From NCBI GenBank assembly GCA_905116865.2, contig CAJHNH020006890.1, forward strand, positions 827,271 through 891,270: 64,000 nucleotides of DNA, in the 5' to 3' direction. The position numbers and the translations under genes were made by a program. Position 1 is the stretch's first letter, and each line of letters opens with the position of its first letter. The notes beneath the pieces are model-generated. The model was not told where the DNA came from. It made no database searches and saw nothing but the letters and a program-made list of their open reading frames with translations. Of this stretch, positions 53,922 to 64,000 are shown one piece after another. This DNA comes from Candidula unifasciata (lineage: Eukaryota > Mollusca > Gastropoda > Stylommatophora > Geomitridae).

Positions 53922-54280
53922 AAAATGTGGTAGGTGAATCTAAAGGTGAAATATTGTAATGTTTTAACACATGTGGTAGGTAAATCTGAAATTGAAATAT
54001 TGTAATTTTTTAACAAATATGGTAGGTGAATCTGAAAGTGAAATATTGAAAAGGTTTAACAAATGTGGTAGGTGAATCTGAAAGTGAAATATTGAAAAGG
54101 TTTAACAAATGTCGTAGGTGAATCTGAAAGTAAAACATTGTAATGTTTTAACAAATGTGGTAGGTGAATCTGAAAGTGAAATATTGAAAAGGTTTAACAA
54201 ATGTTGTGAGTGAATCTGAAAGTGAAACATTGTAATGGTTTAACAAATGTGGTAAGCGAGTCTGAAAGTGAAATATATGG
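53922..54280. repeat. ~46-bp minisatellite, ~8 copies
   Basis: TGTGGTAGGTGAATCTGAAA followed by GTGAAATATTGAAAAGGTTT. It starts directly at the end of the SINE-like B copy. Confidence 0.93.
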
Positions 54281-54317
54281 CAATTGGAAAGAAGAGATTA
54301 CACTTACTGGTACGAAA

Positions 54318-54860
54318 TCAGTTCTGCTTCATAGCAAACGGGTCACCCCATAGTTGCTCTGCTCCTGTGCCAACGAAAAACACCCAGAATGTTTATCACA
54401 GTCCCTTGTGGAGAGATTGACAGACTGCTGTCTCAGCATATGCACTAGCATACACGCATTAAAAGCATACGGTAGCCATCAGTAGTGCTAACATAAACAG
54501 TTCGACATTGGACATGCAGTTTCTCATCGACCATAGCAGAGGTAACCAACAAATCAGCAGTTGCACACGCGATCAACTTTAAACACATAAGGGCACCGTT
54601 AATATTGTGACAGCAGGCTGCGCGCCATTTCTAAATCTACAATTCACCACGTTGGTCACAGTCGAAAAACATTCCAAATGAAATCCGCAGCATAAATGGT
54701 CGCACCCTGCACTCAACTCAGTAGCTGGGGGACGAAACTATATCCTTTCAGTCTACAAATAGAGCAAAAATGCAACTGCCAACGTCTGGCAGAAGCAAAA
54801 ACTTTGCCAGGACTCGAAACAGTGGCCGTGCCTAGCTCCATTTTGACCGGAAGTACGAAG
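54318..54860 (+). mobile_element. Interspersed repeat family E, longest copy
   Basis: TCATAGCAAACGGGTCACCC and CTCCTGTGCCAACGAAAAAC at the left, CACTCAACTCAGTAGCTGGG, TCAGTCTACAAATAGAGCAA and CATTTTGACCGGAAG at the right. About 300 bp between them is missing from the 17.9 kb copy, so one of the two has an insertion or deletion. Confidence 0.7.
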
Positions 54861-55890
54861 AAGTACATGATAGTAAGTAAGTAAGTTGTACCCCACCAGG
54901 ACATCACATAAGCGATAAACAAAAAATCTCATCCCACAAGGGGGGACGACGGATTGTATAGTAGTAAGTACATGATGATTTTTTTTTTTAGAATGATTCC
55001 ATGGCTAGCAACTCATTTGATGAACAACTACTGAAATAATTATGGCATGCTTTCTATTGGTCACACCCAAATGGCATTATGCTTACGTTTCGCGTTTTAC
55101 TCGCCTTTATTTCTACATGTCTTTGTGAGAGTGGACTTTCAAACTCGCCAAAAAAAGCAGATTAAGTCTCAAGAAGGACATTGTGTTGACTTAACAAAAA
55201 ATCAACTTTAAGATGGTAGGATTGTTAAAGAGGTAAAGTTGCAATCATCGCCTTAAGTATGTCGTAAGTTAGATTTGCTTTTAGTTAGACTTATACTTAA
55301 AAAATATGTTTTCTGTTTGTTTTCATAACACGACTCGCGACTTGAAGGGGGTTTGCTGTACTAGAATGTAATCGTGTTTTGTTTATTTGTGTGTGTGTGT
55401 GGGGGGGGGGGTGCGTGCATGTGTGTGTATGCGTGCTTGTGTGTTCGTGTGTATGTGTGTGTGTGTGTGCGTGTGTTTTAAGTACACAATTTCGTTGTTT
55501 CCAGAGTGAATAAATAAATTAACTTTAGGTTTCGGGCAAGAGTTCTTTAAAATTAAATACGCTGTGTGAAAAACGCCATGACCTAATACTAAAATAAGGT
55601 AAGCTTTGAGGCAGCGACAGGGGTTAATGAAAAGGAGGACCAAAAAAAACCGTTCCAAGTGTGCCACATGTGCACCAATTTGCAGCACGCAGAGTTCTCG
55701 TAGGTCAGTCTGTGATAAGTGTGCGCCTGCGAAAACAGCATCTGTTCAAGCTGTCAATCAAAATAAGATATCGCTCAACACAGAAAACTTTGCATGTGTG
55801 TTTGCTAGAGAGACGTGTAAAACGAGGAGCAAGCAGGTCAGCGAGCGGTTACAAAGTCGGGCTCTAAGAGAGAGAGGGAGGGGGTGGGGG
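54861..55890. other. Intergenic stretch with (GT)n
   Basis: A GT-rich microsatellite at about 55388-55475. A Cys-containing + strand frame at 55606-55899 has no recognisable domain. Confidence 0.5.
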
Positions 55891-56145
55891 CCGCGTTAGC
55901 GCAGTCGGTAAGAGGCTCGCTTTCAAATCCAGCTGCGACTCGCTGCAGCCCACGGTCGGTGTTCGAAACCGGGCGGTTCCTGGGGCTCCCCTAGCCTCTA
56001 GGAAATGGGTACCATAGTTGACACTCTGGGGTAAATGGAGGAACGTCGCTGTAGCCTCAGAGTTACGTGCGAACGGCGACACAGGTGGACAGTTTCTTAT
56101 CAGCTGTCCGTACTGGTGGCAGAACACTTATGGTTTATAACTGTG
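55888..56145 (+). mobile_element. tRNA-derived SINE
   Basis: GCGTTAGCGCAGTCGGTAAG contains an A box (TAGCGCAGTCGG); GGTCGGTGTTCGAAACC supplies a B box about 50 nt on. The body that follows is not tRNA. The anticodon arm does not fold well, so it is a SINE head and not a tRNA gene. Confidence 0.7.
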
Positions 56146-56169
56146 TGCAATGACGCTGGTTCACATCTC

Positions 56170-56300
56170 CCGACTTTTTTTTTTTTTTTTCTAATCGAGA
56201 GACCGGGGTTCGATCACCGCCAAAGTTAACCTGTACAGTCCGTGGCGAGAGCTCTAGCCATGCGGCCCCTTAATCCTCAGGCTCACGACCCCCTGTCTAC
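56170..56300 (+). mobile_element. tRNA-like fragment (B box only)
   Basis: GACCGGGGTTCGATCACCGC is a good B box; the A-box half is replaced by a T run. Confidence 0.5.
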
Positions 56301-56745
56301 ACCACCAAAAAACTGTACATAAGGACAGTAGTGACAGCTGACTAATGTTGTACAAACATTTATTTACTGGTGTTTATAAGACATAGTTAGGGCTCTCCTC
56401 CGAGAGATTTAAAAGTTGTAGCTCGGAAAATATAAGGAACGAAAAGTATGAGGAAAAGGGCGAAGTCTACTACTTACCGACAGTTAAATTCTTTATATGT
56501 GAAAATTGTGGCACAGAAGTTGCAAATAGTGCCCGAATATCTGTTCTTTCTGTCTGTCTGCCATTTCAACAGGGCGCGGCTTGTCCGCGATTCTCGTTCC
56601 GGGTGAGACATAATCAATAATGCGCGTCTTAATGTACGCGCATGTCGCCTCGGGACAACTTCAAACCAGCAGCCGCCACTATATCGCTCCCTATCCCGAC
56701 CACCCCTTGACCGTGGCGAATGCGACCACGCTGGCAGTTGCGACG

Positions 56746-56945
56746 GAAGAAGTAGCTCATGACTGTTTTTCCTAGGACTATAGTGCTAAACTAGATGGCT
56801 AGGACTCACGAGCAAATACAATGGAGGAAGCTGCAGGACAAGCGGTAGCTGCTGCTCGTGAGTCTCAGTCTTCTAGTAGCGGCGCGGGGATACTTTCAGA
56901 GGTGGCACTATAGTCGCAGGAAAACAGTCATGAGCTACTCCTTCT
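56746..56945. mobile_element. 200-bp inverted-repeat element
   Basis: Left arm GAAGAAGTAGCTCATGACTG, TTTTTCCTAGGACTATAGTG; right arm CACTATAGTCGCAGGAAAAC, AGTCATGAGCTACTCCTTC. Further inward, GACTCACGAGCA pairs with TGCTCGTGAGTC. A near-complete foldback with small differences, MITE-like. No clear target duplication seen. Confidence 0.75.
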
Positions 56946-56999
56946 AGTCGGCGAAAAGTGGTCCACAACTTACATATAACTGTGGCCCTGCCGTAGGAT

Positions 57000-57180
57000 A
57001 GCGCTATCGGCAATATTCGTGTGTGTCGCTAATTTTTCGTCCGTAATTAATCCTAGTTTTGCCGCCGTTTAATCGTCGTAAAAAAGTCCGTTGCGTTTCA
57101 AGAAAATGTAGTGCGCAATTAATCCTACTTTTAACGCGGTTGAATCGCCGCAAAAGAAATGTGAATTTTAGATATGAGTG
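57000..57180. other. Short dispersed repeat with internal duplication
   Basis: ATTAATCCTAGTTTTGCCGC and ATTAATCCTACTTTTAACGC are two related half-units. The first matches 28020-28050 in reverse. Confidence 0.45.
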
Positions 57181-57261
57181 AGGGTCTGTTGGGGTTTACT
57201 TTCTGCGTAGATCATTTGGAACCGTTATTCGGAGGAAAGCCCATAGTAAGAGTCTGTGGCT

Positions 57262-57495
57262 TTAAAAGTTGGCGTCTGTTGATTAGCGTTTCGTAATGCC
57301 GGGATGCCGGGTTCGATCCCACCTGTGGAAGATTTGCCTTGCGTTGGTTTCGACAGTGGTATCGAAAATTGACATTTAGAAAGCAATGGCAATCTACCGA
57401 AAGTATAATTTGCCTATAAAAACCACAACAGTTAAAAAATGCTGGGATTGGTTCTGCAAGGTCCTGTAAAGAATAAGCAACTGATTTTATAAGAC
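57262..57495 (+). mobile_element. tRNA-derived SINE (family C)
   Basis: TTGATTAGCGTTTCGTAATG, then a B box GGGTTCGATCCC, then a body with TTGCCTATAAAAACCACAAC and TTGGTTCTGCAAGGTCCTG. Confidence 0.78.
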
Positions 57496-57501
57496 CTAGT
57501 G

Positions 57502-57825
57502 TGATGAGAATATAGACCTAGTGTGATGAGAATATAGACCTAGTGTGATGAGAATATAGACCTAGTGTGATGAGAATATAGACCTATTGTGATGAGAATA
57601 TAGACCTAGTGTGATGAGAATATAGACCTAGTGTGATGAGAATATAGACCTAGTGTGATGAGAATATAGACCTAGTGTGATGAGAATATAGACCTAGTGT
57701 GATGAGAATATAGACCTAGTGTGATGAGAATATAGACCTATTGTGATGAGAATATAGACCTAGTGTGATGAGAATATAGACCTAGTGTGATGAGAATATA
57801 GACCTAGTGTGATGAGAATATAGGC
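57502..57825. repeat. 22-bp minisatellite, ~14.5 copies
   Basis: GACCTAGTGTGATGAGAATA plus TA, starting directly at the end of the family C SINE. Confidence 0.97.
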
Positions 57826-58149
57826 GTAAGGTTCACAGTATGATCTTGATTACTCTTTGTCAAACAAACACGATAATTACCAGTGGAAATGAAAGATTGA
57901 TATTAAATAATATGGTAAGCGGAGGAATATTGTAATACGTTATTATTTTTTTTTTTTTAATCACGTATTTTAAAAGGACACGTGTCCATGTCCTTGCCTT
58001 CGGGCGTATTGGGTAAATCGTGCTGGACATTTTTGTCCCCCTCAGAATTGTCTGTTGCATTTCCATTCGAAAGTTCCGATGCTCTTTTTTAAAGATTGTG
58101 AGAGAGTCTACAGAGATAAACAACTTTTAAATATAGTCATACATACATG

Positions 58150-58152
58150 TAT

Positions 58153-58184
<32 letters not shown>

Positions 58185-58188
58185 ACGC

Positions 58189-58228
<40 letters not shown>

Positions 58229-58836
58229 ACACACGCGCACGCGCGCACGCACGCACGCACGCAGGCAGACAGGCAGACAGACAGACATCCATCCATCCAT
58301 CCATCCATCCATCCATCCATGCATCCATCCATCCATGCATCCATGCATCCATACATCCATTCATCCATCCATCCATCCATGCATGCATCCATCCATCCAT
58401 GCATCCATCCATCCATACATCCATCCATGCATCCATCCATCCATGCATCCATCCATCCATGCATCCATCCATCCATCCATCCATACATCCATCCATGCAT
58501 CCATCCATGCATCCATCCATCCATGCATCCATCCATCCATGCATCCATCCATCCATACATCCATCCATACATCCATCCATGCATCCATCCATCCATGCAT
58601 CCATGCATCCATCCATCCATGCATCCATCCATCCATCCATCCATGCATCCATCCATCCATCCATCCATCCATGCATCCATCCATCCATGCATCCATGCAT
58701 CCATGCATCCATACATCCATCCATCCATCCATCCATCCATCCATCCATGCATCCATCCATGCATGCATCCATCCATCCATACATCCATCCATCCATACAT
58801 CCATCCATCCATACATACATACATACATTTTTTAAT
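58150..58836. repeat. (CA/CG)n, (GCAG)n/(ACAG)n and (CATC)n compound microsatellite
   Basis: CA with alternating CGCGCG to about 58250, GCAGGCAGACAG to 58285, then about 550 bp of CATC with regular GCATC and ACATC variants. Open frames in all six frames are artefacts. Confidence 0.98.
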
Positions 58837-58879
58837 CGCACAGTGGACTCACTGTATAGACCTAGCGGCACTCAATAGG

Positions 58880-59000
58880 TGGTGAGGTCAGCATCACACT
58901 GGTAGCTTTTACTCCCCATGACTTTACCTGGTACCCATTTTATGTTAGATCGTTGTGGGTGCCAACGTCATTTTTGACAGAAATCCGACTTCAAACCTAA
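58880..59000 (-). mobile_element. SINE family D body fragment
   Basis: GACTTTACCTGGTACCCATT and GTGGGTGCCAACGTCATTT align with the body at 17440-17500. Confidence 0.6.
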
Positions 59001-59017
59001 TGTTCGATCTCACAATA

Positions 59018-60310
59018 ACCGATGATGATGCTTTCATTTGCAGGTCATTTGCAGAAAGGCGCTCTCATCACAGTCTGCGTGAAAGAAATTCGGCCCCTCG
59101 CCAGCTCTCCCGCCTCATGTACTTTCATAAGGAATCACTTATATCCTGTGCCCATCTTCTTGTTGGTCGGCCCCTGCCCCTCCTTCCTGGTACCATGCCT
59201 TCTGCTTTAATTTTTTCCAATCCATCGTGGCGCTTGATATGACCAAAATATTTCAGCTTTCGAGACAGGATGCTGTTTATTAGCCAATATTCCTTTTTTT
59301 GTCCAAGATCCTTTTAATAGCATTTCAGCCCAAAAGCTCCTATTCTCTTTCTTAAGGACTGAGAGAAAGTCCACGACTCACAAGCATTTGTTGCTACAGG
59401 GAAGATGCATGCTCTCAAAATTCTAATTTTGACCTTTGTGCTGGTGCTGAACCATAGACTTTTTAGGCTGCCTAATCTTTGAAATGTTATGGCCATCCTC
59501 CTTTTAATTTGTGTCGAACTGTCTCCATTGTTGTTTATTATAGAGCCTAGATATTCAAAGTTCGAGACATTTTAAATTTCTTCACCATTTATTGTTATTT
59601 CCGGGTGACAGCCAGTTTTATCTGTGGACATTATTTTCGTTTTCTTTAAATTCAAGGACAGATTTTGATCTACACTGTGCTTTTGGACAGACAATATTAA
59701 ATTTTCTATTCCCTTTACGCTGTTCGAAAGGAGGACTGTGTCATCTGCGTAGTGGAGTTTCGGAATAGGGTTGCCACTAATTTTGAGCGGATCATAACTG
59801 TCACAAGTCTGGTCATTTTTGATATTTCTTTGTATTTTCTGCGTATATATTGAATAGGTGTGGTGAGAGAATGCACCCCTGTCTCACTCCCTTTTGCACC
59901 TCGAATCAATCCGATGTTTCACCAGCTGCTCTAATGGTTGCTCGTTGTTAATGATATAGATTTTCAATTAAATGCAGCAAATGCGCTGGAAACCCTATAC
60001 TTCTCATATTAGTCCACAGTTTCTGATGTTGGACACAAACAAATGCCTTGCTATAATCAATGAAACAAGCATGAAGATCTACATTGTATTCTCTGCATTT
60101 TTTCAAAAAATTATTCTTATAACAAAAATTTGATCCTTAGTTCCTCTACCCTGTCTGAAACCCGCTTGTGCTTCTTCTAGCTCATATTGTAATTTCCTTT
60201 TAATCCTCTTCATGCAAATTCGTAAGAGGGTTTAGACTTGTTAATGTGACGGTACGGTAGTTGGAGCATAGTTTCAGATTTCCTTTCTTTGGTAGAATGA
60301 TATAGACATT
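59018..60310 (-). pseudogene. RTE-like LINE, RT-to-tail fragment (copy 2)
   Basis: Same family as 50949-52027, nearly collinear by eye: GGTCATTTGCAGAAAGGCGC, CACTTATATCCTGTGCCCAT, GACAGCCAGTTTTATCTGTG and GAATGCACCCCTGTCTCACT. This copy reaches about 250 bp farther into the RT domain. Frames are broken in many places. A GATGATGATG tail marks the 3' end. Confidence 0.85.
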
Positions 60311-61200
60311 GCATTAAAAACAAAAATAGTTATAAATGATGATATCTTAGAGTCTAATCCACGCACTGAACTAACTGAGAGTTAACAAATCAAGCAGCGT
60401 GGACACCTTTAACTAAGGAAGTTATGGTTCTAAAGTTGGAAATAAAATAAGACGATCAGATAAGGACTCATCTGAATGTGTAATGACATAGATATGGATA
60501 CGCACACTGACACAATGAGAATTACATTGATACATTCTCTCATAGAATGGCAATCACATGTTTATATTACCTGTGTTTTTTGTTTTGTTTTTCCCCTCCT
60601 CTTGGGGACTCCGGGATTTCGTGGGGAGTTCTAACGGAAGTTTAATATCATGGGAGTGGAGAGTGTTATGGTTAATGTTAGTTGCACCTATATTACTGGA
60701 CTTTCCCGAGAACTTCCCCTGTAATATCTGAGTCCCTGAGATGGAGTTTTAAAAAAAGGAAAAGAACCCATTACCTAACATAACGACAATACATTGGAAT
60801 CATTGTATCATCTAGAGCCAAGGAACTGAATGATTTTTTCATATAATGACAATCGCAAGCATACATTGCACGAACATTTAGTTTATGTGGTCAACCGAGA
60901 CATACTGAGGTCAAGTCAGAGCTCTCATAGACTGAATGAATATATGTTCAGTGAAGACAGTCAGTTAAATAACCCAGTAAGTAACTTATTTTATCACATG
61001 ACAATCACAATAACTTATTTTATCACATGACAATCACAATAACTTATTCTATCACATGACAATCACAATCTCAGCACAGTTCTGGCAACACATTTGGGCC
61101 TTAGTTGGAAATTCCCCATACCCCATCCCTAAATTGGACTACAGGATACTTCGTCATCCAAGGGCTGTCCTAATGTTATTGTGTGCAAGGTTGGACGGCA
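60311..61200. other. Intergenic stretch with a 3-copy 29-bp repeat
   Basis: AATAACTTATTTTATCACAT and GACAATCAC repeat three times at about 60980-61070. No gene. Confidence 0.5.
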
Positions 61201-61221
61201 TTTTCGGGATTTGATCCTGAT

Positions 61222-61545
61222 TTCCCTGTGTGGGTTCCGTCGCCCCATTGTGGGAGGGGGGACCAGACCCCTCCCCCCCCCCCCCACACACACACATCTG
61301 CTCCCAGCATGCTTGTCTTACAAGGCCATACATTTAATGGATGGCTTCCTTCAATGCCAGCTCGCATCTGCTGCGAGGCAAGGAACCAAAAGTTTGCACT
61401 TTTTTTAAAAAGCTAGGTCTGTGAAACGGATGTTCGCGCAAAACTCAAGTTTTGAAAAAGGACCACAATCCAGAAGTGGACAAACAACCAGAACTTTGAG
61501 CTGGAGTTAATAGCCAGTGAAGGTGAAGAAGTATAAACAGTTCCT
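61222..61545 (+). mobile_element. SINE-like family A, + orientation
   Basis: TGTGTGGGTTCCGTCGCCCC, GCGAGGCAAGGAACCAAAAG, CTGTGAAACGGATGTTCGCG and GAACTTTGAGCTGGAGTTAA then GGTGAAGAAGT. A (C)n(CA)n run has expanded inside it at about 61269-61295. Confidence 0.8.
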
Positions 61546-61707
61546 GTCCCTCGTCCTGAAGGTATTAGTCTGCCGGGCAGCAATCCTTTAGGGAAACGTA
61601 ACCCTCCTACCTTCCTATCCCTACAGTCCATTAGCAATGTGTTCCCACAATTGTAGCCACCCAGAAAATCATAACAAATAAAAAAGATGAATAGTCTATC
61701 TTTCTCA

Positions 61708-61886
61708 TTAACTTTCCTCTCTTTTAGATATTTGTGTGGTTTCAGAACCCAACGTCCCCATATTTTGATATGACTTTTGAAATGCTATGATACAAAAGAT
61801 TATGAAATCCAGAGCCATCATGCCGGATAGTAGAAACATCAGATTCTCCATCTTCGTGTCGTTGATCTCGTTACCCCACCAGGGAT
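61708..61886 (-). CDS. SLC15-like terminal exon
   Basis: Acceptor CTTCTGCAG. Completes the split Asp, then 58 codons and TAA. No AATAAA was recognised just downstream on this strand. Confidence 0.85.
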
Positions 61887-63365
61887 CTGCAGAAGATGAA
61901 CAGGATATCAAAAACATCAACTGGGGTTTTAGAGGAAAGAGGAAAAATTCCTAATATATTCTAAAGTGATTTAAAGTATCTGTGAGTGTCTTTGTGTGCT
62001 TGTCACTACTTTAGGATGATGACAGTCCCCTTATCTCTCACACACACACACACACACACACACACTCGTGTCTCTTTCTTTCTCTGTTTCTTTCTCTAAC
62101 TGTGGGCGTGGCGTGTGTGTGCGTGGACGTGTATGCGTTTGTAACTACCATAAAAGATAACCGAGTGTGTGCGTGTGTGTGTGAACGTGTTTTTTTTTTT
62201 TTCCTACTGTGCCTAGCTCTCTAGTAAAGGTTACTCAATATTTTCTGAATCCGCAGTTAGAAACATAAACCACGTTGTGCACAGATTCCAAATGCAACCC
62301 GCATCTCACATTGTTGCGTCGTGCATTCACTTCAATAGCTAAACGAATGAAGTGTGTCATGTCAGTCTAGATATAGATTAAAATACGCTGGCTAACTATT
62401 GTCAGAAGGGAGAAAAACCGGCAAGACCGAAGATAGTAAGCCAGCCTTTCCACAATATTGACCGGAGATTACTGTTTGCAAACCATTAAAGCACATTTAG
62501 TTGCTTACCCTTTAAATGGTTGTTGTCCGTTTGTGTTTCATTTTGCAATTTCACTTTCGTCATTACTTTCTGAAAGATTCTGTCAAAGCTGTGTGCTCCC
62601 AAATCCGGCACTGAACTTGGGAAATCTGGTGTCTCGAAATTAAGAAATTGTGTTTATAACCCCTAAGCCACGAATGCCTTTTTCCAGGTATCTCCGTCTC
62701 CATCTTCAGCAGCAGGCGCACAGTTTCAATTCTGATGGAACCAGTAACAGTCTGATTTGTATCTCCACCTCGTCTTTCCCTTCAGTGTTGAGCGTCCGCC
62801 AGATTCCATGGCGACACCTCTCAGTAACATTCTGCCTAGACCATGATAATCTGTATGTTCATTCACACTATTGACTCCTTCTACCCCCTTTCCCTATCCA
62901 AAAGGCCCTCACAATATCAAGCTTGCATGCGTCAGTTCTCCATCAAGTGGTTCTTCTTCTTCGCTTCTTCGCGTTCACCAGCTGTACACTCTGGCGGAAA
63001 GTTCTGGTTCGTCTACTACTGAAGTCCTGCTCCAGAACCTGAGTGTTGCGTGTGCATCAGTTTCACAGATCTCATTCTCTTGAACACAGACTGTTGGTTC
63101 CTTGCCTCTCCGGCAGATGCACTCCGACTTCAAAGGAAGCTCTCCAATTAGTCGACTCTTACGACATGCGTTTGGGGAGGCAGTGGGTCTATTCTTGTTT
63201 TTCCCACAATGGGGCCCCGGAACCCACACGGGGGATCAAGTGGTTCAAAACCGGCCAGTCTGTCACCATGCTCGTTACCCACATAATTACACATAATTAG
63301 GATGTTTATTATGACTGATGTATTTCAGTTACTGAGAAACTATACTGTCTATGAACCCAATGGAC

Positions 63366-63399
<34 letters not shown>

Positions 63400-63660
63400 G
63401 AACCTTTATCACTCTACAGATGCACAAAGCATATCATTGTAGTCGGCAATGGATGGCAGAGGATGTCAACCTCACGTCGACCCTAATCTACTGCAGACAC
63501 TTAAGTTCTCGCCAGATTGTCTTACCGTCCTCTGTCAGTTTTTCAACAGCCCGCATGATGCCCAGAGACAGGAAGTTTCCTATACCAGAAGCCGCGTAGA
63601 ACAAACCAGTCAGAAGGCCTTGCATGTTGGGTGGCGCTTGAGTATAGCCGGCTTCTAAGG
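61708..63660 (-). CDS. SLC15/POT peptide-transporter-like gene, last two exons
   Basis: Seen: exons 63660-63526 and 61886-61708 (- strand), phases matching (1 then 2), GT-AG borders. The first encodes EAGYTQAPPNMQGLLTGLFY and AASGIGNFLSLGIM, the Tyr-x-Gln-Ala-Pro-x-x-Met-Gln-Gly motif and membrane segment typical of the C-terminal part of proton-coupled oligopeptide transporters. The second encodes DPWWGNEINDTKMENLMFLL then SGMMALDFIIFCIIAF, a last membrane segment and a 26-residue cytosolic tail. Known: SLC15 members import di/tripeptides (and histidine for the PHT type) with protons. The gene begins beyond the right edge of the window; subtype not assigned. Confidence 0.87.
62037..62066. 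repeat. (CA)n microsatellite
   Basis: About 14 CA units in the SLC15-like intron. Confidence 0.95.
62240..62475 (+). mobile_element. Interspersed repeat family E, diverged copy
   Basis: CCACGTTGTGCACAGATTCC, GTGCATTCACTTCAATAGCT and ATATTGACCGGAGA follow the order at 54640-54860. Intronic. Confidence 0.5.
62680..62840 (-). mobile_element. SINE-like family B, - orientation
   Basis: TCTTCAGCAGCAGGCGCACA, GGAACCAGTAACAGTCTGAT and GTGTTGAGCGTCCGCCAGAT. Intronic in the SLC15-like gene. Confidence 0.75.
62948..63237 (-). mobile_element. SINE-like family A, full copy
   Basis: TTCTTCTTCGCTTCTTCGCG, CTGTACACTCTGGCGGAAAG, GAACCTGAGTGTTGCGTGTG, TCCTTGCCTCTCCGGCAGAT and CGGAACCCACACGGGG. Intronic. Confidence 0.88.
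63526..63660 (-). CDS. SLC15-like penultimate exon
   Basis: Acceptor TTGACAG, donor GTAAGA. 2 nt plus 44 codons plus 1 nt, ending KLTED. Confidence 0.87.
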
Positions 63661-64000
63661 CTGTCAAGGTAACAGAACATCTAAATGAACATCTTCAGAA
63701 ACAGAATGTAAACAGGTGTGTCAACCTTAACTACTGTCATATTTTGAGAGTGTGAGGGTAATAATGTCATAAAGACATTGAATCAATGATATTTTATAGT
63801 GTCTAGTTTTTGTGAGTGTGTTTCAGTTAAATTGCTTGAAAATGGTATATTTTCTGGGTTTAATTGGGTGTTCACTTTCAGTCATCCCCTTGTGGGATGC
63901 GATTTCTCGTTACTTGAAGCCCCATCCTGGCTTTGCTGGACCCGAATATAGCTAGGCCACAATTGTGGAAAAAACGGCTGAAAGGGGGTTTCTGAGACCT
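63661..64000. other. SLC15-like intron, right edge
   Basis: No further exon recognised. TGTGGGATGCGATTTCTCGT and TTGAAGCCCCATCC at about 63899-63927 match 28155-28190. Confidence 0.45.

Noticed and set aside
55606..55899. Cys-rich small protein
   Set aside because: Cys spacing fits no family I recognise, and it runs into a SINE.
55890..55975. Functional tRNA gene
   Set aside because: A and B boxes are present but the spacing and anticodon arm are poor, and the sequence continues into a SINE-like body.
58055..58885. Long HPSI-, WMDG- and related repeat ORFs on both strands
   Set aside because: CATC microsatellite read in six frames.

Overview
The window is eukaryotic nuclear DNA, most probably from a gastropod mollusc. 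The best clue is a secreted temptin-like gene (temptins are molluscan pheromone-associated proteins). Supporting clues are the intron-rich gene structure with canonical GT-AG sites, the mix of RTE and I-type LINEs, an intact Penelope-like element, hAT elements and several tRNA-derived SINEs, and an extreme load of minisatellites. No prokaryotic features were seen. Species cannot be named from sequence alone.

Layout. (1) About 0.9-15.2 kb, + strand: the last seven coding exons (279 codons) of an EF-hand gene of the calcyphosin / calcyphosin-2 type. Every exon-exon phase agrees. Its introns carry 24-bp and ~60-bp minisatellites, a 34-bp perfect foldback, SINE and LINE fragments, half of a SPIN-like hAT element and a ~4 kb array of a 19-bp repeat. 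(2) 15.2-28.3 kb: transposon and minisatellite territory. A near-complete I-clade LINE ORF2 (endonuclease, RT, RNase H; - strand) is flanked by ~115-bp direct repeats and sits inside a 133-bp tandem repeat that itself encodes a LINE C-terminal motif. (3) 28.3-32.5 kb: a 45-bp satellite split by a 1,185-bp hAT-like element with a perfect 8-bp target duplication, then a 44-bp minisatellite. (4) 32.7-36.2 kb: an intact Penelope-like retroelement (918-codon RT plus GIY-YIG ORF, - strand) with terminal repeats and a 14-bp target duplication. (5) 37-41.5 kb: an orphan LINE gag-like ORF1 pseudogene, a Penelope terminal-repeat remnant with a hammerhead-like motif and a LINE 3' remnant. (6) 41.9-45.5 kb, - strand: a complete three-exon temptin-like gene (133 codons, signal peptide), with a ~650-bp TTC/GAA tract about 120 bp upstream of its start codon. 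(7) 46.3-61.6 kb: a SPIN-like hAT MITE with an internal minisatellite, two copies of one RTE LINE, SINEs, more tandem arrays and a 550-bp microsatellite. (8) 61.7-63.7 kb, - strand: the last two exons of an SLC15/POT oligopeptide-transporter-like gene that continues beyond the right edge.

The three host genes have unrelated roles (Ca2+ binding, secreted signalling, membrane transport), and nothing suggests they form a functional cluster. Most of the remaining sequence is repeats. At least fifteen distinct tandem arrays were found, several grown inside or beside transposon sequence. Stretches not listed as features are intron or intergenic DNA in which I saw no supportable gene.
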